Assembly (NCBI GenBank): GCA_029550525.1
Contig: JAKPHF010000064.1
Location: 124,001-188,000 of the forward strand
DNA: 64,000 bases
From: Planctomycetota bacterium
GTDB lineage: Bacteria; Planctomycetota; Phycisphaerae; UBA1845; PWPN01
Direction: 5' to 3'
Position 1 is the first letter of the stretch. Every line of letters starts with the position of its first letter. The translations under genes were made by a program, and so were the position numbers. The notes under the pieces were generated by a model, which did no database searches, was not told the origin of the DNA, and saw only the letters and a program-made list of their open reading frames with translations. Of the stretch, positions 25,052 to 33,871 are shown one piece after another.

Positions 25052-28000
25052 GTGAATAAGAGCATTGCACTCATCCTGTTGCTCGCGTGTGCTTCGGCGG
25101 TGGCGGATACGCCGACCTCCACGGCCGTCGCGCCGAACGCATCCGCTGCATCCGCCCCGGCGGGCGGAACGGCATCGGCGCCGAGTCAGGCTGTTGATTC
25201 GTTGCTGCCGTGGTCGACCGACTACGCCGCCGCGATCGCCCGGGCGAGGCAGCAGGGCCGGCCCATCCTCGTGCGGGCAGGGGCGGTCTGGTGCCGGTGG
25301 TGCAAGGAACTGGACAAGGAAATCGCTCAGCCTGAGGTCCAGGCCGAACTGCGACGGTGGGTGCTCATCGAGATCAACGTCGATCGGCCGCCCGCGGAAG
25401 CCCGGACGCTGGCGATCGGCCCGGTGCCGGCCCTGCGTATCCTCAGTTCGAGCGGGCGACTGGTCGATTCGCACGACGGCTACATGGAAGCCGCCGATCT
25501 TCTCAACTGGCTTCGTGACAAATATTCGTCTGCAGGACCGCCTCTATCGCCTGCGGTTAGCAGTTCCGGCGATTCGGCGGCCGTGATCCAGCAGCTCGTG
25601 AACGATCTCGACCGCCGCGATCCGGCCGTTCGCGAGGCGGCCATTCGCCGGCTGATCCTCGTGCCGGGCAAGGCGGCCGGCCCGCTGGTCGAAGCGCTGA
25701 AGAACGGCAACCTGGCCACCCGCCTGGGGGCGCTGGAGATTCTGCGGGAGTGGGGCGGGCCGACCGACGGCCTCGATCCGTGGGATCCCGAATCGTTCAC
25801 CGACGCCCGGTTGGAGGCGTTGCAGGCGTGGGCAAAGCAGCCCGACAAGATCGTCGCTAGCCGTCCGGCCGAACTCAGCGACGCGCAACGCGAGCTCGTC
25901 CAGCGGGACGTCGCCCGCTTGCTGGCCGAGGATGTGTCGGCCGCCGAGGCCGAGGCTATCCGCGAGCGGCTTGCGCGGTACGGCGAACTGGTCCTGCCGA
26001 GCGTGTACGACGCTCTTCGGTTGGCTGCGTCCGATTCGGCTCGCGAGCGACTGACCTGCCTGCGCTATCGGCTGGTGGCCTCGGACAACCTCGTGTTCTC
26101 CTGGCCCGGCGGTTTGGAGCGGCTCTCGTCGATGGAAGTCGGCACGCGGCACGCCGCCGTCGATGAATTGGTGAGCCGATGCGGCGCGGCGGACGAACCG
26201 CTGTTGCTCGAATTGTTCAGCGATCCGGACGGTTTGGTGCGCGAGATCGCCTTGCGGGGGCTGCAGAAGGTCGGCGGTTCCCAGGTGAGCAGCGCGCTGA
26301 TTCGCCTGCTTCAGGATCCCGAACCCAACGTGCGGGCGGCCGTGCTCAAGCAGATGGCCGAGTCGCCGTCGGCCAAGGTCGTGCAGCATATCGCCGAGTA
26401 CGTGGTCACCGAACCCGACCCAGATCTGGTCGTGCACGCCATCCGCGTGTTGCGGGCGACCAAGGGCAAGGCGGCCGCCGAGTGCCTCATGACGCTGTTC
26501 AGGCATCCCAACTGGCAGGTGCGGGCTGAAGCGGTCGAGGCGTTGGGCGAGATCGTCAACGCGGGGTCGGAGTTGACCAGCAAGCTCAAGAAGGACGCCG
26601 GGGCGGCCTTGCTCGAAGTGCTCGACGACTCCGACGGATTTGTGGTGAGCGTCGCGGTCAAGGCCTTGGGCAATGCCGAGGTGTCGGACTCCGTCGATGC
26701 GCTGGCCCGGGCTGCGGACAAGCATCCGGAGCTCGCCGCGGATGTGCTGCGAATCCTGAACGAGAGCTATGTTCTGCGGACGAAAGCCATCCCGCACATG
26801 CGGCGGTTCTGCCGTCACGAGCAGGCAATCGTGCGGGCGGTGGCCATCACCGTCCTGTGCGAGGCGGCCCCCCACAACGTCGAGAAGGAGATGGTGGCCG
26901 CCCTGGGCGACCCGGCGAGCCGCGTGCGGATCGCTGCCGCCACGGCGCTGCTGGACCTCATGGAGTTGCATCGCCCGCAGCGCGACGATGACGCCGCCGT
27001 CCATCTGCAGGCGCACGAGGTAAGCGGCGGACTGCTCAGCAGCTTCTTCCGTGGTTTTCGTAAGAGTTCGAGCCGGACCGCTCCCGCCGATACGCAGCCC
27101 GCGGCCACGGCGCCGGCGGCTCTATCGACGCTGACCACGTTGCCGGAAGGCAGCGTCCTTGTGATAACCGTGGAGTCGCCGGGCACACAGCCCTCGACTT
27201 CGCAGCCGGTCGTCGCATCCGGCCCCGCACACGGATCCACGCCGCCGAAGGAACGATCGAAGCAGGAGCAATGGCTGGACGACTTCCGTTCCGGCAAAAA
27301 ACGTCCCAAGTGGATGGACGCGACCATCCCGTTGCTCGAACCCATGTTGACCGCGGAGTCGCCCGAGGAGCGGTTGGCCGCGGCAATTGATCTGATTGCG
27401 TTGGGGCGCGACGACGTCGCGCTACCCGTGCTCCTGGCGGCTGTGAAGCTTCGGCCGGAACTGGCCGGGACCGCGGCGGGGGCGCTGCCCTGGTTGACCT
27501 GGGACCGGCGGCTGGCCGTGTTCGAAGAGCTGACGAAGCGGAGCGCCGGCCCCGCGGCGGTGATGCAAATCGCCCAGAAGATGTCGGTCTGGACCGACCC
27601 GCGGTCCGCCCAGCCGCTGTGGTCCATGCTGGGTGACGAAAGTATGACCGTGGTGAGTGCGGGCCGTATTCTTGATGCCTTGCGGCGGATCTATTTCGGC
27701 GACCACAGTTATCGCGCGTCGAGCGCGCCCGCCGATCAGCGCCGCCAGGCCATCGCCGACGCCGTGCCCCGAGCCCAGTCCGGTCCCGAGTTTCAGCGGC
27801 TGACCGCGCTGGCTCTGCTCCTAAGCGTGTCGCTCTCCGACGCTTCCGAGCAGGCCGAGGCGGTCATGGCCGACGCCGGCGCGAGCGCCGCCCTGCGCCG
27901 CGACGCGTTGCAGATCCGGCTGCTGAGCCAGACACGTACGGGGGCGCAGAAGCTGGCCGTCCAGATGCTCGCCGACAGCGATCCAGGCTTGCGAACCGTC

Positions 28001-28489
28001 GCTCTGGAGTTCCTGGCCGAAGGCCCAGACTCGCGACTTCGAAATGGAGGCATGTACCTCTACTTCCAGAACCCGGCCATCCAGACAGAGGTGGTGTCGT
28101 CCGGCCAGCCCATCCGTGTGACGGCTCCAGCCGACTTGAAGGCCGAGCTGCTCGTGCCGTTGCTGGGGGACCCCGATCCCCGCGCGGCCGCCCGCGCCGC
28201 CTACCTTCTGGCGACGCTGAAGGATTCGGCGGGGCTTGATACGCTGATTCGCTACTGGCGTGAGCAGGCTCGTGACGACCACGCCGTCCGGCGCATGGTG
28301 TACCGCGCCATCACCGCCCTCAATGACGACAGCCGGACAGCGGTGCTCGAGGAGGTTTACCGCACGTACGCCAAGGACGACTATTGGCTTCGCGATTTCT
28401 ACTGGACCATCCGGAGCATGTCGGGACCGAACGTGCTGGCGCTGCGCAAGCAGATTCGCGACGAGGTGGGCATGGAATCGCTGCGGTAG
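25052..28489 (+). CDS. Exported thioredoxin-fold protein with HEAT repeats
   Basis: Last gene of the MoxR operon, 1145 residues. It starts with a signal peptide from the GTG at 25052 (MNKSIALILLLACASAVAD) and a TQPA/APAG-rich linker. The thioredoxin fold follows, with active-site WCRWC (Cys81 and Cys84) and a later cis-Pro (GPVPALRIL). From about residue 170 the rest is rich in HEAT/Armadillo-like helical repeats (for example EPLLLELFSDPDGLVREIAL and VSSALIRLLQDPEPNVRAAV), interrupted near 685-735 by a TQP-rich linker. The CxxC suggests a thiol reduction or isomerisation role in the envelope; the long repeat array suggests scaffolding of the VWA complex. No clear terminator follows. Confidence 0.82.
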   Translation: MNKSIALILLLACASAVADTPTSTAVAPNASAASAPAGGTASAPSQAVDSLLPWSTDYAAAIARARQQGRPILVRAGAVWCRWCKELDKEIAQPEVQAELRRWVLIEINVDRPPAEARTLAIGPVPALRILSSSGRLVDSHDGYMEAADLLNWLRDKYSSAGPPLSPAVSSSGDSAAVIQQLVNDLDRRDPAVREAAIRRLILVPGKAAGPLVEALKNGNLATRLGALEILREWGGPTDGLDPWDPESFTDARLEALQAWAKQPDKIVASRPAELSDAQRELVQRDVARLLAEDVSAAEAEAIRERLARYGELVLPSVYDALRLAASDSARERLTCLRYRLVASDNLVFSWPGGLERLSSMEVGTRHAAVDELVSRCGAADEPLLLELFSDPDGLVREIALRGLQKVGGSQVSSALIRLLQDPEPNVRAAVLKQMAESPSAKVVQHIAEYVVTEPDPDLVVHAIRVLRATKGKAAAECLMTLFRHPNWQVRAEAVEALGEIVNAGSELTSKLKKDAGAALLEVLDDSDGFVVSVAVKALGNAEVSDSVDALARAADKHPELAADVLRILNESYVLRTKAIPHMRRFCRHEQAIVRAVAITVLCEAAPHNVEKEMVAALGDPASRVRIAAATALLDLMELHRPQRDDDAAVHLQAHEVSGGLLSSFFRGFRKSSSRTAPADTQPAATAPAALSTLTTLPEGSVLVITVESPGTQPSTSQPVVASGPAHGSTPPKERSKQEQWLDDFRSGKKRPKWMDATIPLLEPMLTAESPEERLAAAIDLIALGRDDVALPVLLAAVKLRPELAGTAAGALPWLTWDRRLAVFEELTKRSAGPAAVMQIAQKMSVWTDPRSAQPLWSMLGDESMTVVSAGRILDALRRIYFGDHSYRASSAPADQRRQAIADAVPRAQSGPEFQRLTALALLLSVSLSDASEQAEAVMADAGASAALRRDALQIRLLSQTRTGAQKLAVQMLADSDPGLRTVALEFLAEGPDSRLRNGGMYLYFQNPAIQTEVVSSGQPIRVTAPADLKAELLVPLLGDPDPRAAARAAYLLATLKDSAGLDTLIRYWREQARDDHAVRRMVYRAITALNDDSRTAVLEEVYRTYAKDDYWLRDFYWTIRSMSGPNVLALRKQIRDEVGMESLR

Positions 28490-28496
28490 GGCGGAT

Positions 28497-28925
28497 GGTG
28501 ATGCAGGCATCCTACCTGCGCGTGCACGCTGGAGTACGTGTTTAGCGTGCAAGAGATCGACGTGGCTCCGCCTCGAAGCGGCGGCGGTGAATAGCCGGGC
28601 GGCGTAAGCCCCCGGTTCACGCCGGTCCCAGAGATTTCGTTCTACCTTCCGGAAATAGCCCCGAAGGGGCGACAGAACGCCGTGTTGGCACAGGCGATTT
28701 CCCAGTTGATCCCATGCTTCGACTGGCGGGCCGATCCTGGTCGCAACTGTCGCCCCTTCGGGGCTTATAGTTTTCGGAGGGACCTCAAACGGGCTTATGC
28801 CCCTGCCTACTGACCTTGGCCCCTGCGGGGCGAACGCAAGACACACGCCGGACCAGGTACGACGCTACCGCCGATCAACCCGGCGAAAAAAAACGCTAAA
28901 CACGTGCACGCTGGAAGCGTGCACC
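28497..28925. repeat. Composite palindromic repeat element with CGCTAAACAC inverted ends
   Basis: The 500-base gap 28490-28989 holds no gene. A 374-base element (28534-28907) is bounded by GTACGTGTTTAGCG and CGCTAAACACGTGC. Inside is a perfect 18-base inverted repeat, GCCCCGAAGGGGCGACAG (28658-28675) with its reverse complement at 28747-28764. The element interrupts a copy of the GCACGCTGGAAGCGTGC repeat, and GTGCACGCTGGA is present on both sides (28522-28533 and 28904-28915). A GGCGGGCGAGACGCCCGCC palindrome follows at 28953-28978. Confidence 0.7.
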
Positions 28926-28989
28926 ACAAAAAGCGAGCCGACGAGGGGAGTAGAGGCGGGCGAGACGCCCGCCCCCCGAAACCGATTCA

Positions 28990-30258
28990 TCAGCCCGGCG
29001 CCTGCAGTTGCCGGCCGAACGCACGCTCGTACAGATCTACGACGCCGACCAGGGCGAACAGGACGATCACGCCGCCGGCCGGGGCCAGGCTGCGGGCCAG
29101 CGGCTCGACGAGCATGGCCATCAGCCAATGTGTCCCCAGCAGAATGAGGCCGGCGATCGCAGGCCATCGCCAGAAGGATTGCCGCAAGCAGACGACCGCG
29201 CCCCAGACCGCGGGCAGCATCACCGCCATCTGCACCGCGAACAGCGGCCGTTCGAAGTGACCGTCCGCCGTCGCGTACACCGTCCGCCAGGCCCGTCCGC
29301 TCAGCCAGCCGATCCACTGGAAGGGCGATCGCTTCACACTATCCGACAGCAGCGCCAACACCCGCCGGGGCGACAATTCGCTTGTGGCTCCCGTCGGGCC
29401 GACCTCGGCCGTCAGCGTCGGAGCCACGGGCGTGGATTCATCTTCCAAAACCCGCAACAGATCGGTCTGGAACTCGATCAACGGGTTGGCAGCGAGCGAA
29501 TGTCGTACCAATTCCGCCGCCACTAGCATGGGTAATAGGAAGCCCAACCAGATCAGTGCGAAAGCCGGCCACGGCCGTCGCTGCGTCACACGGCCCGTCG
29601 CGAATAGCACCGGCACGCTCAGCACGAACGCGAGCCCCAGCGCGAGGCTCACGAACGTGGACGCGCCGGCCAGCAGCCCGGCGAGAAACGCCACTCGCCG
29701 GCGGCCCGAGCGGTACCACCACAGGATCACCGCCCAGGCGAATGGAACACACACCAGGCACAGCGTCAGCGGGCTGGGCCGCTGAGCCAGGAACCCGAAG
29801 AGCGGATGCCCCGCCCACAGCCCGCCACAGGCGATGGCCCAGGCGGGCCCGAGAAACTTGCGACCGACGGTGTACCAGCCCACGCTCGACAGGATGGTCA
29901 GCACGAGCAGAACGCTGAAGCTGACGCGCTCGGCGGGCACACCGAACACGTCCATTCGCTCGATGGATGAGGTGAACCACTCGTACGTTTGCCCGCTGGC
30001 CACCAGCGGCGACGGCGGCTCGATCACGATGTCGCCGGCTCGGGCCAGGAACTGCGCGTTCACGAGGTAGACCACGATCTGCACGCAGGTGGCCGCGATC
30101 AGCACGAGACTCACGCCCACGACGGGCTGATGGGTGATGGGGACGCGAGGAACTGGCGGCACTCCCAGGTCGGCGGCCGCAGTGAGCCGAACGGCGGCGT
30201 TGGATCGGGGCGTGGTCATGCCGGTGAGCGAACGTGGTTCTACCGACGGTCTACGCAT
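28990..30258 (-). CDS. Multi-pass membrane protein, GT-C/ArnT-like
   Basis: A 422-residue polytopic membrane protein with about ten hydrophobic segments. The arrangement and the early VNAQFLARAGDIVIEPPSPL loop recall the GT-C glycosyltransferase superfamily (ArnT/PMT/DUF2029 type), which transfer sugars from lipid carriers, but a defining acidic catalytic pair cannot be assigned here. The start is uncertain: ATG 30258, or ATG 30219 (MTTPRSN), neither with a strong ribosome binding site. It is convergent with the MoxR operon, and frr lies upstream. Specific donor and acceptor are unknown. Confidence 0.6.
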   Translation of the reverse strand: MRRPSVEPRSLTGMTTPRSNAAVRLTAAADLGVPPVPRVPITHQPVVGVSLVLIAATCVQIVVYLVNAQFLARAGDIVIEPPSPLVASGQTYEWFTSSIERMDVFGVPAERVSFSVLLVLTILSSVGWYTVGRKFLGPAWAIACGGLWAGHPLFGFLAQRPSPLTLCLVCVPFAWAVILWWYRSGRRRVAFLAGLLAGASTFVSLALGLAFVLSVPVLFATGRVTQRRPWPAFALIWLGFLLPMLVAAELVRHSLAANPLIEFQTDLLRVLEDESTPVAPTLTAEVGPTGATSELSPRRVLALLSDSVKRSPFQWIGWLSGRAWRTVYATADGHFERPLFAVQMAVMLPAVWGAVVCLRQSFWRWPAIAGLILLGTHWLMAMLVEPLARSLAPAGGVIVLFALVGVVDLYERAFGRQLQAPG

Positions 30259-30359
30259 CCGCGAGCGGCCGTGAGCCCACCGGCGCGGCCAAGGTACATG
30301 GCCCGCACCGCAGGGCGGTGGTCAACAGCTGCCGGCGCGAATCGCCGGTCGGGCTTCCG

Positions 30360-30373
30360 CGCTAAACACGTGC
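30360..30373. repeat. Solo CGCTAAACACGTGC terminus
   Basis: An isolated copy of the 14-base terminus that bounds the elements at 28534-28907 and 48816-48958. No partner end is seen within 300 bases, so it may be a remnant. Confidence 0.5.
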
Positions 30374-30422
30374 CGAGGCTATGGGCCAAGAGCCCGAAAC
30401 CCAATCCCTCTCATCTTTGCCC

Positions 30423-30440
30423 CCTGATGCCGCCATCAGG
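30423..30440 (-). terminator. Candidate hairpin after frr
   Basis: CCTGATG (30423-30429) pairs perfectly with CATCAGG (30434-30440) around CCGC. It lies 44 bases beyond the frr stop on the minus strand. No U-tract follows, so its role as terminator is uncertain. Confidence 0.35.
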
Positions 30441-30483
30441 AGGAAATGGAATGCTGGTCCCCGCTGCCGCCGGCGATTGCCTC

Positions 30484-31050
30484 TCAGACCTCCTGGATTT
30501 CCTTGCTCTTGCTGGCGACCAGGGCGTCCACCTGCTCCTCGTATTTCTTGGTGAGCTCCTGGATGGTCTCCTTGGACTTCTCGGCATCGTCTTCGGAGAT
30601 GGCTTTTTCTTTCTCTTCGGCGTCGATCTTTTTGTTGGCGTCCCGCCGGATGTTGCGGATGGCGACCTTCTGGGCCTCGCCGAGCTTGCGGACCTGGCCC
30701 AGGAGTTGCTGCCGCCGCTCGCCCGAGAGGGGCGGGATGGGCAGCCGGATGGTCTTGCCGTCGCTCATCGGGGTGATGCCGAGCTCCGACGCGTGGATCG
30801 CCCGTTCGATGTCTTTGAGGACCGACGGGTCGTACGGCTTGATGAGCAGTTGGTTGCCCTCGGGCACCGAGATGCTCGCCAGCTCGCGCAGCGTCATGGT
30901 CGAGCCGTACGACTCGACGTTGACCTTCATGTGCTCGACGAGCCCCGGCGAGGCTCGCCCGCTGCGGATGGACCGCAACTCGTCCCGCAGGAACGCAACC
31001 GCCTTCTCCATCAGTTCTTCGCACTCAAATTCGATCTCTTCAGCCGACAT
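30484..31050 (-). CDS. frr: Ribosome recycling factor
   Basis: Splits post-termination ribosomes with EF-G. The 188-residue product has the family's N-terminal helix (ELMEKAVAFLRDELRSIRSG), the RASPGLVEHMKV block, the LASISVPEGNQLLIKPYDPS domain and the long C-terminal helices. The ATG at 31050 is chosen because it begins MSAEEIEF at the usual length and is preceded by GGAG; a frame open to 31113 adds unconserved residues. frr normally follows pyrH in an rpsB-tsf-pyrH-frr operon, but here its neighbours are unrelated, so it has been separated from that group. Confidence 0.95.
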   Translation of the reverse strand: MSAEEIEFECEELMEKAVAFLRDELRSIRSGRASPGLVEHMKVNVESYGSTMTLRELASISVPEGNQLLIKPYDPSVLKDIERAIHASELGITPMSDGKTIRLPIPPLSGERRQQLLGQVRKLGEAQKVAIRNIRRDANKKIDAEEKEKAISEDDAEKSKETIQELTKKYEEQVDALVASKSKEIQEV

Positions 31051-31157
31051 AACGGGCTCTCCGGAAGCTGTGAACCAGGACCGCATTTTACGGCCAGCCT
31101 CCCGGGCAGGCAACCCGCCGGCGCGCCCCGCTCCCGCGGCTCCCCGTGATGCGGGAG

Positions 31158-31205
31158 CCGTGTGTCTGGCTCACAGCTCATGGCTCATATCTCACAGCCT
31201 ATGGC
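31158..31205. repeat. CTCACAGCTCATGGCTCAT-type repeat cluster
   Basis: Words CTCACAGCTCATGGCTCAT, ATCTCACAGCCTATGG and similar fill the gap between frr and the LigD stop codon. Same family as 3059-3112 and 13219-13271. Confidence 0.6.
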
Positions 31206-33866
31206 TTACAGCTTTACGCCCAGCTTCCTCATGGCCTTGGCGGTCAGCGATTGGCGAATGGTGAAAAAGTCGATCCAGGGATCTTTTTTCAGTTTGTCGA
31301 GACGGGCGGGGAGATTGTCCACGCGGAAGGCATCAGCGGCGAGCTTGGGTGAGAGTTCGTTCCACGCGATCGGCGTGGAGACGGGAGCGCCGTGGCGCGC
31401 CCGGGTGGAGTAGGGGGCGACCGACGTGGCGCCGCGGCCATTGCGCAGGTAGTCGATGAAGATGCGGCCGTGACGCTTGGACTTGGCCATGTTGGCCACG
31501 TATTTGCCCGGCTCGGCACGGCTGATGGTCTGGGCGACGGCTTCGGTAGCGGCTTTGGTCTCGTCCCATCCGTGACGCCGCGTCACGGGCGCGACCACGT
31601 GCAGCCCTTTGCCGCCGGAAGTCTTGACGAAGCTGACCAGGCCGATGTCGTCGAGCACGTCGCGCACGCGGAGGGCCGCTTCGTTCACCTGTTCCCACGC
31701 GACGTCGGGCCCCGGGTCCAGATCGAACACCAGTCGATCGGGCTTCTCGACATCGTCGGCCCGGCTGCCCCACAGGTGAATCTCCAGCGCGCCGATCTGC
31801 ACCAAACCGACGAGCCCGGCCAGGTCCTCGATCATGACCGTTTGTTGCGTACCACTGGATTCGCGGATGGACAAACCTTTGATGCTCTCGGGTAGGCTCT
31901 CGGTGACGTGTTTCTGGAAGAAGCACTTTTCGCTTCGTCCGCGCGGGCAACGCACGATGGCCAGCGGACGGTTCACGACGTGAGGCAGAATCCAGTCGGC
32001 GATGGATTCGTAGAATCGCGCAAGCTGCAACTTGGTGATGCCTTGCTCGGGGTACAGGACGCGGTCGGGGTTGGTCAGGCGGACGCCGGCGACCGTGAAG
32101 TTGGAGTTCGAACGGGCGGAGACGTTGGTTCGCCCGGAACGCTTTTCCTTGTGGGAAGGAGTCGGCGGGGTCAAGCCCCGCCGCTCGCTGTGGGACGGGG
32201 TGTTCGGCAGACTCGGTGCTTCGCGGATGACTTGACGTGCGGGCTTGTCCGTGCGAAGTCCCTGGAACGTCGGATGCCGCAAGACGCCGTCGGTCGTCCA
32301 CTCGGTAAAGCCGACCTCGGCGACGAGCTCCGGGCGAATCCAGCTCACGTTTCGTCCCGCGGACCCCGGAGGCGGGTTGATCACTGGTGGCTTATCCACG
32401 CGCATGGCCGACATCCTGCGGTGCAGGTCGCGCAGGAGCTTTTCGTCGAAGCCCGTTCCCACGCGGCCGCAGTACACGAGCCGGCCATCGTCATAGTAGC
32501 CCAACAACAACGCGCCGAATCCTTGACGTGAGCCGGCCGGTCGCGTGTAGCCACACACGACGAACTCCTGCCTTCGCCCGCATTTGATCTTGAGCCAGTG
32601 CGACGAGCGTTTGCCCTCGTACGGGCTGTCGGCGCGTTTGCAGACGATGCCCTCCATGCCAAGTCGACAAGCGTTCTCGAGCACCGACCGGCCGTTGCCG
32701 CGGATGTGGTCGGAATAGCGGATCTCGGGGCCGATGCCCGAGCTGATCAGGATGTCATGCAACAGGCGTTTGCGTTCGATCAACGGTGAGCGGCTCAGGT
32801 CGTACCCCTCGCACCACGGCAGGTCGAACACGTAATAGACCAGTTCATGCGGTGTGCCCGAGATCGCCCCCTGCAGGGCTTGAAAGTCGCTGACGCCGGC
32901 CTGGTTGAGTGCCACTATTTCGCCGTCGAACACTGCTCGCTTGACGCCCAGGCGGGCGACTGCACGGCGAATCGCGGGGAATTTGCGTGTCCAGTCGTTA
33001 CCGTTGCGGGTGATGAGCCGGACCTTGCCATCCTCGATCATGCACAGTAGACGATAACCGTCGAACTTGATCTCATGGAGCCATTCATCCCCTGGTGGTG
33101 GCTCCTTGACCAGCGTGGCCAGTTGTGGCCGGAGAGGCGTGGGGAACGCCGCTTTGCGCGATCTGGGCACACTCGATGGGCTCGGCTTGGCTCGCGGTGC
33201 CTTCAATTCGGCGGCTTTGGTAGAAGACTTTTCGCGCTGCCGGCGCGTTCGTGCGGTCCTTCCCACGGGCTCGGACGAATCCCACACGTCGGACGGGCTG
33301 CTGGCGATTTCGGACAGCGATCGACCCGTGGCCACGCTGAGCGGCGCCTCCTCGAGGACGTCGGGATCGTCGGGCGCGCGGGCGGTTTCGTCGTGCCGCT
33401 TGATGAGCAGCCAATTCTCTTTGCCGGAGCCATCGGGCTTGCCCATCCGAGTGAGCAGCCATGCACCCTGCAACTTTTCGCCATGCAACCGGAATTCGAG
33501 ATGCCCGTGTTGGAGTCCTTGGGTCGGATCCTTCAACGGTTCCCATTCGCCGCGATCCCACAGCATGACCGTGCCGCCGCCGTACTGATCTTCGGGGATG
33601 GTGCCCTCGAACGAGCCGTACTCCAGCGGGTGATCTTCGACGTGGACGGCCAGACGCTTCTCGCCGGCCACCAGGCTCGGCCCTTTGGGCACGGCCCAAC
33701 TCAGGAGCACGCCGTCATGTTCGAGGCGAAGATCGTAATGCAGGCGGCTCGCGTCATGCTTGTGGATGAGATACTGTCGGCCCGTGGGGCTCGAAGCGGG
33801 TTGGGGGCGAGGTTCCGGCGTCTTTTTGAAGTTCCGCTTGCGCTGATACTCCTTCAAACTCGGCAT
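31206..33866 (-). CDS. ligD: ATP-dependent DNA ligase D (PE-ligase-polymerase)
   Basis: Multifunctional enzyme of bacterial non-homologous end joining. At 886 residues it has three modules in order: 3'-phosphoesterase (about 30-155, with HDASRLHYDLRLEHDG and the EDHPLEYGSFEG block), ATP-dependent ligase (about 245-540, nucleotidyl-transfer lysine Lys267 in EIKFDGYR), and an archaeo-eukaryotic-primase-type polymerase at the C-terminus (about 600-880, with LVFDLDPGPDV carrying the metal-binding DLD). The PE-Lig-Pol order resembles that known from Pseudomonas and not the Pol-first mycobacterial form. A Ser/Pro-rich linker (about 560-595) joins ligase and polymerase. It follows ku by 5 bases, so the two are co-translated. 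Confidence 0.96.
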   Translation of the reverse strand: MPSLKEYQRKRNFKKTPEPRPQPASSPTGRQYLIHKHDASRLHYDLRLEHDGVLLSWAVPKGPSLVAGEKRLAVHVEDHPLEYGSFEGTIPEDQYGGGTVMLWDRGEWEPLKDPTQGLQHGHLEFRLHGEKLQGAWLLTRMGKPDGSGKENWLLIKRHDETARAPDDPDVLEEAPLSVATGRSLSEIASSPSDVWDSSEPVGRTARTRRQREKSSTKAAELKAPRAKPSPSSVPRSRKAAFPTPLRPQLATLVKEPPPGDEWLHEIKFDGYRLLCMIEDGKVRLITRNGNDWTRKFPAIRRAVARLGVKRAVFDGEIVALNQAGVSDFQALQGAISGTPHELVYYVFDLPWCEGYDLSRSPLIERKRLLHDILISSGIGPEIRYSDHIRGNGRSVLENACRLGMEGIVCKRADSPYEGKRSSHWLKIKCGRRQEFVVCGYTRPAGSRQGFGALLLGYYDDGRLVYCGRVGTGFDEKLLRDLHRRMSAMRVDKPPVINPPPGSAGRNVSWIRPELVAEVGFTEWTTDGVLRHPTFQGLRTDKPARQVIREAPSLPNTPSHSERRGLTPPTPSHKEKRSGRTNVSARSNSNFTVAGVRLTNPDRVLYPEQGITKLQLARFYESIADWILPHVVNRPLAIVRCPRGRSEKCFFQKHVTESLPESIKGLSIRESSGTQQTVMIEDLAGLVGLVQIGALEIHLWGSRADDVEKPDRLVFDLDPGPDVAWEQVNEAALRVRDVLDDIGLVSFVKTSGGKGLHVVAPVTRRHGWDETKAATEAVAQTISRAEPGKYVANMAKSKRHGRIFIDYLRNGRGATSVAPYSTRARHGAPVSTPIAWNELSPKLAADAFRVDNLPARLDKLKKDPWIDFFTIRQSLTAKAMRKLGVKL

Positions 33867-33871
33867 GAGAG

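Noticed and set aside
28497-28925. Insertion sequence with transposase
   Set aside because: No transposase frame is within the element; only ends and palindromes are visible, so a non-autonomous element is the most that can be claimed.
28797-29147. Small plus-strand frame over the composite repeat and the end of the GT-C-like gene
   Set aside because: It reads repeat sequence and then antisense of a real gene.
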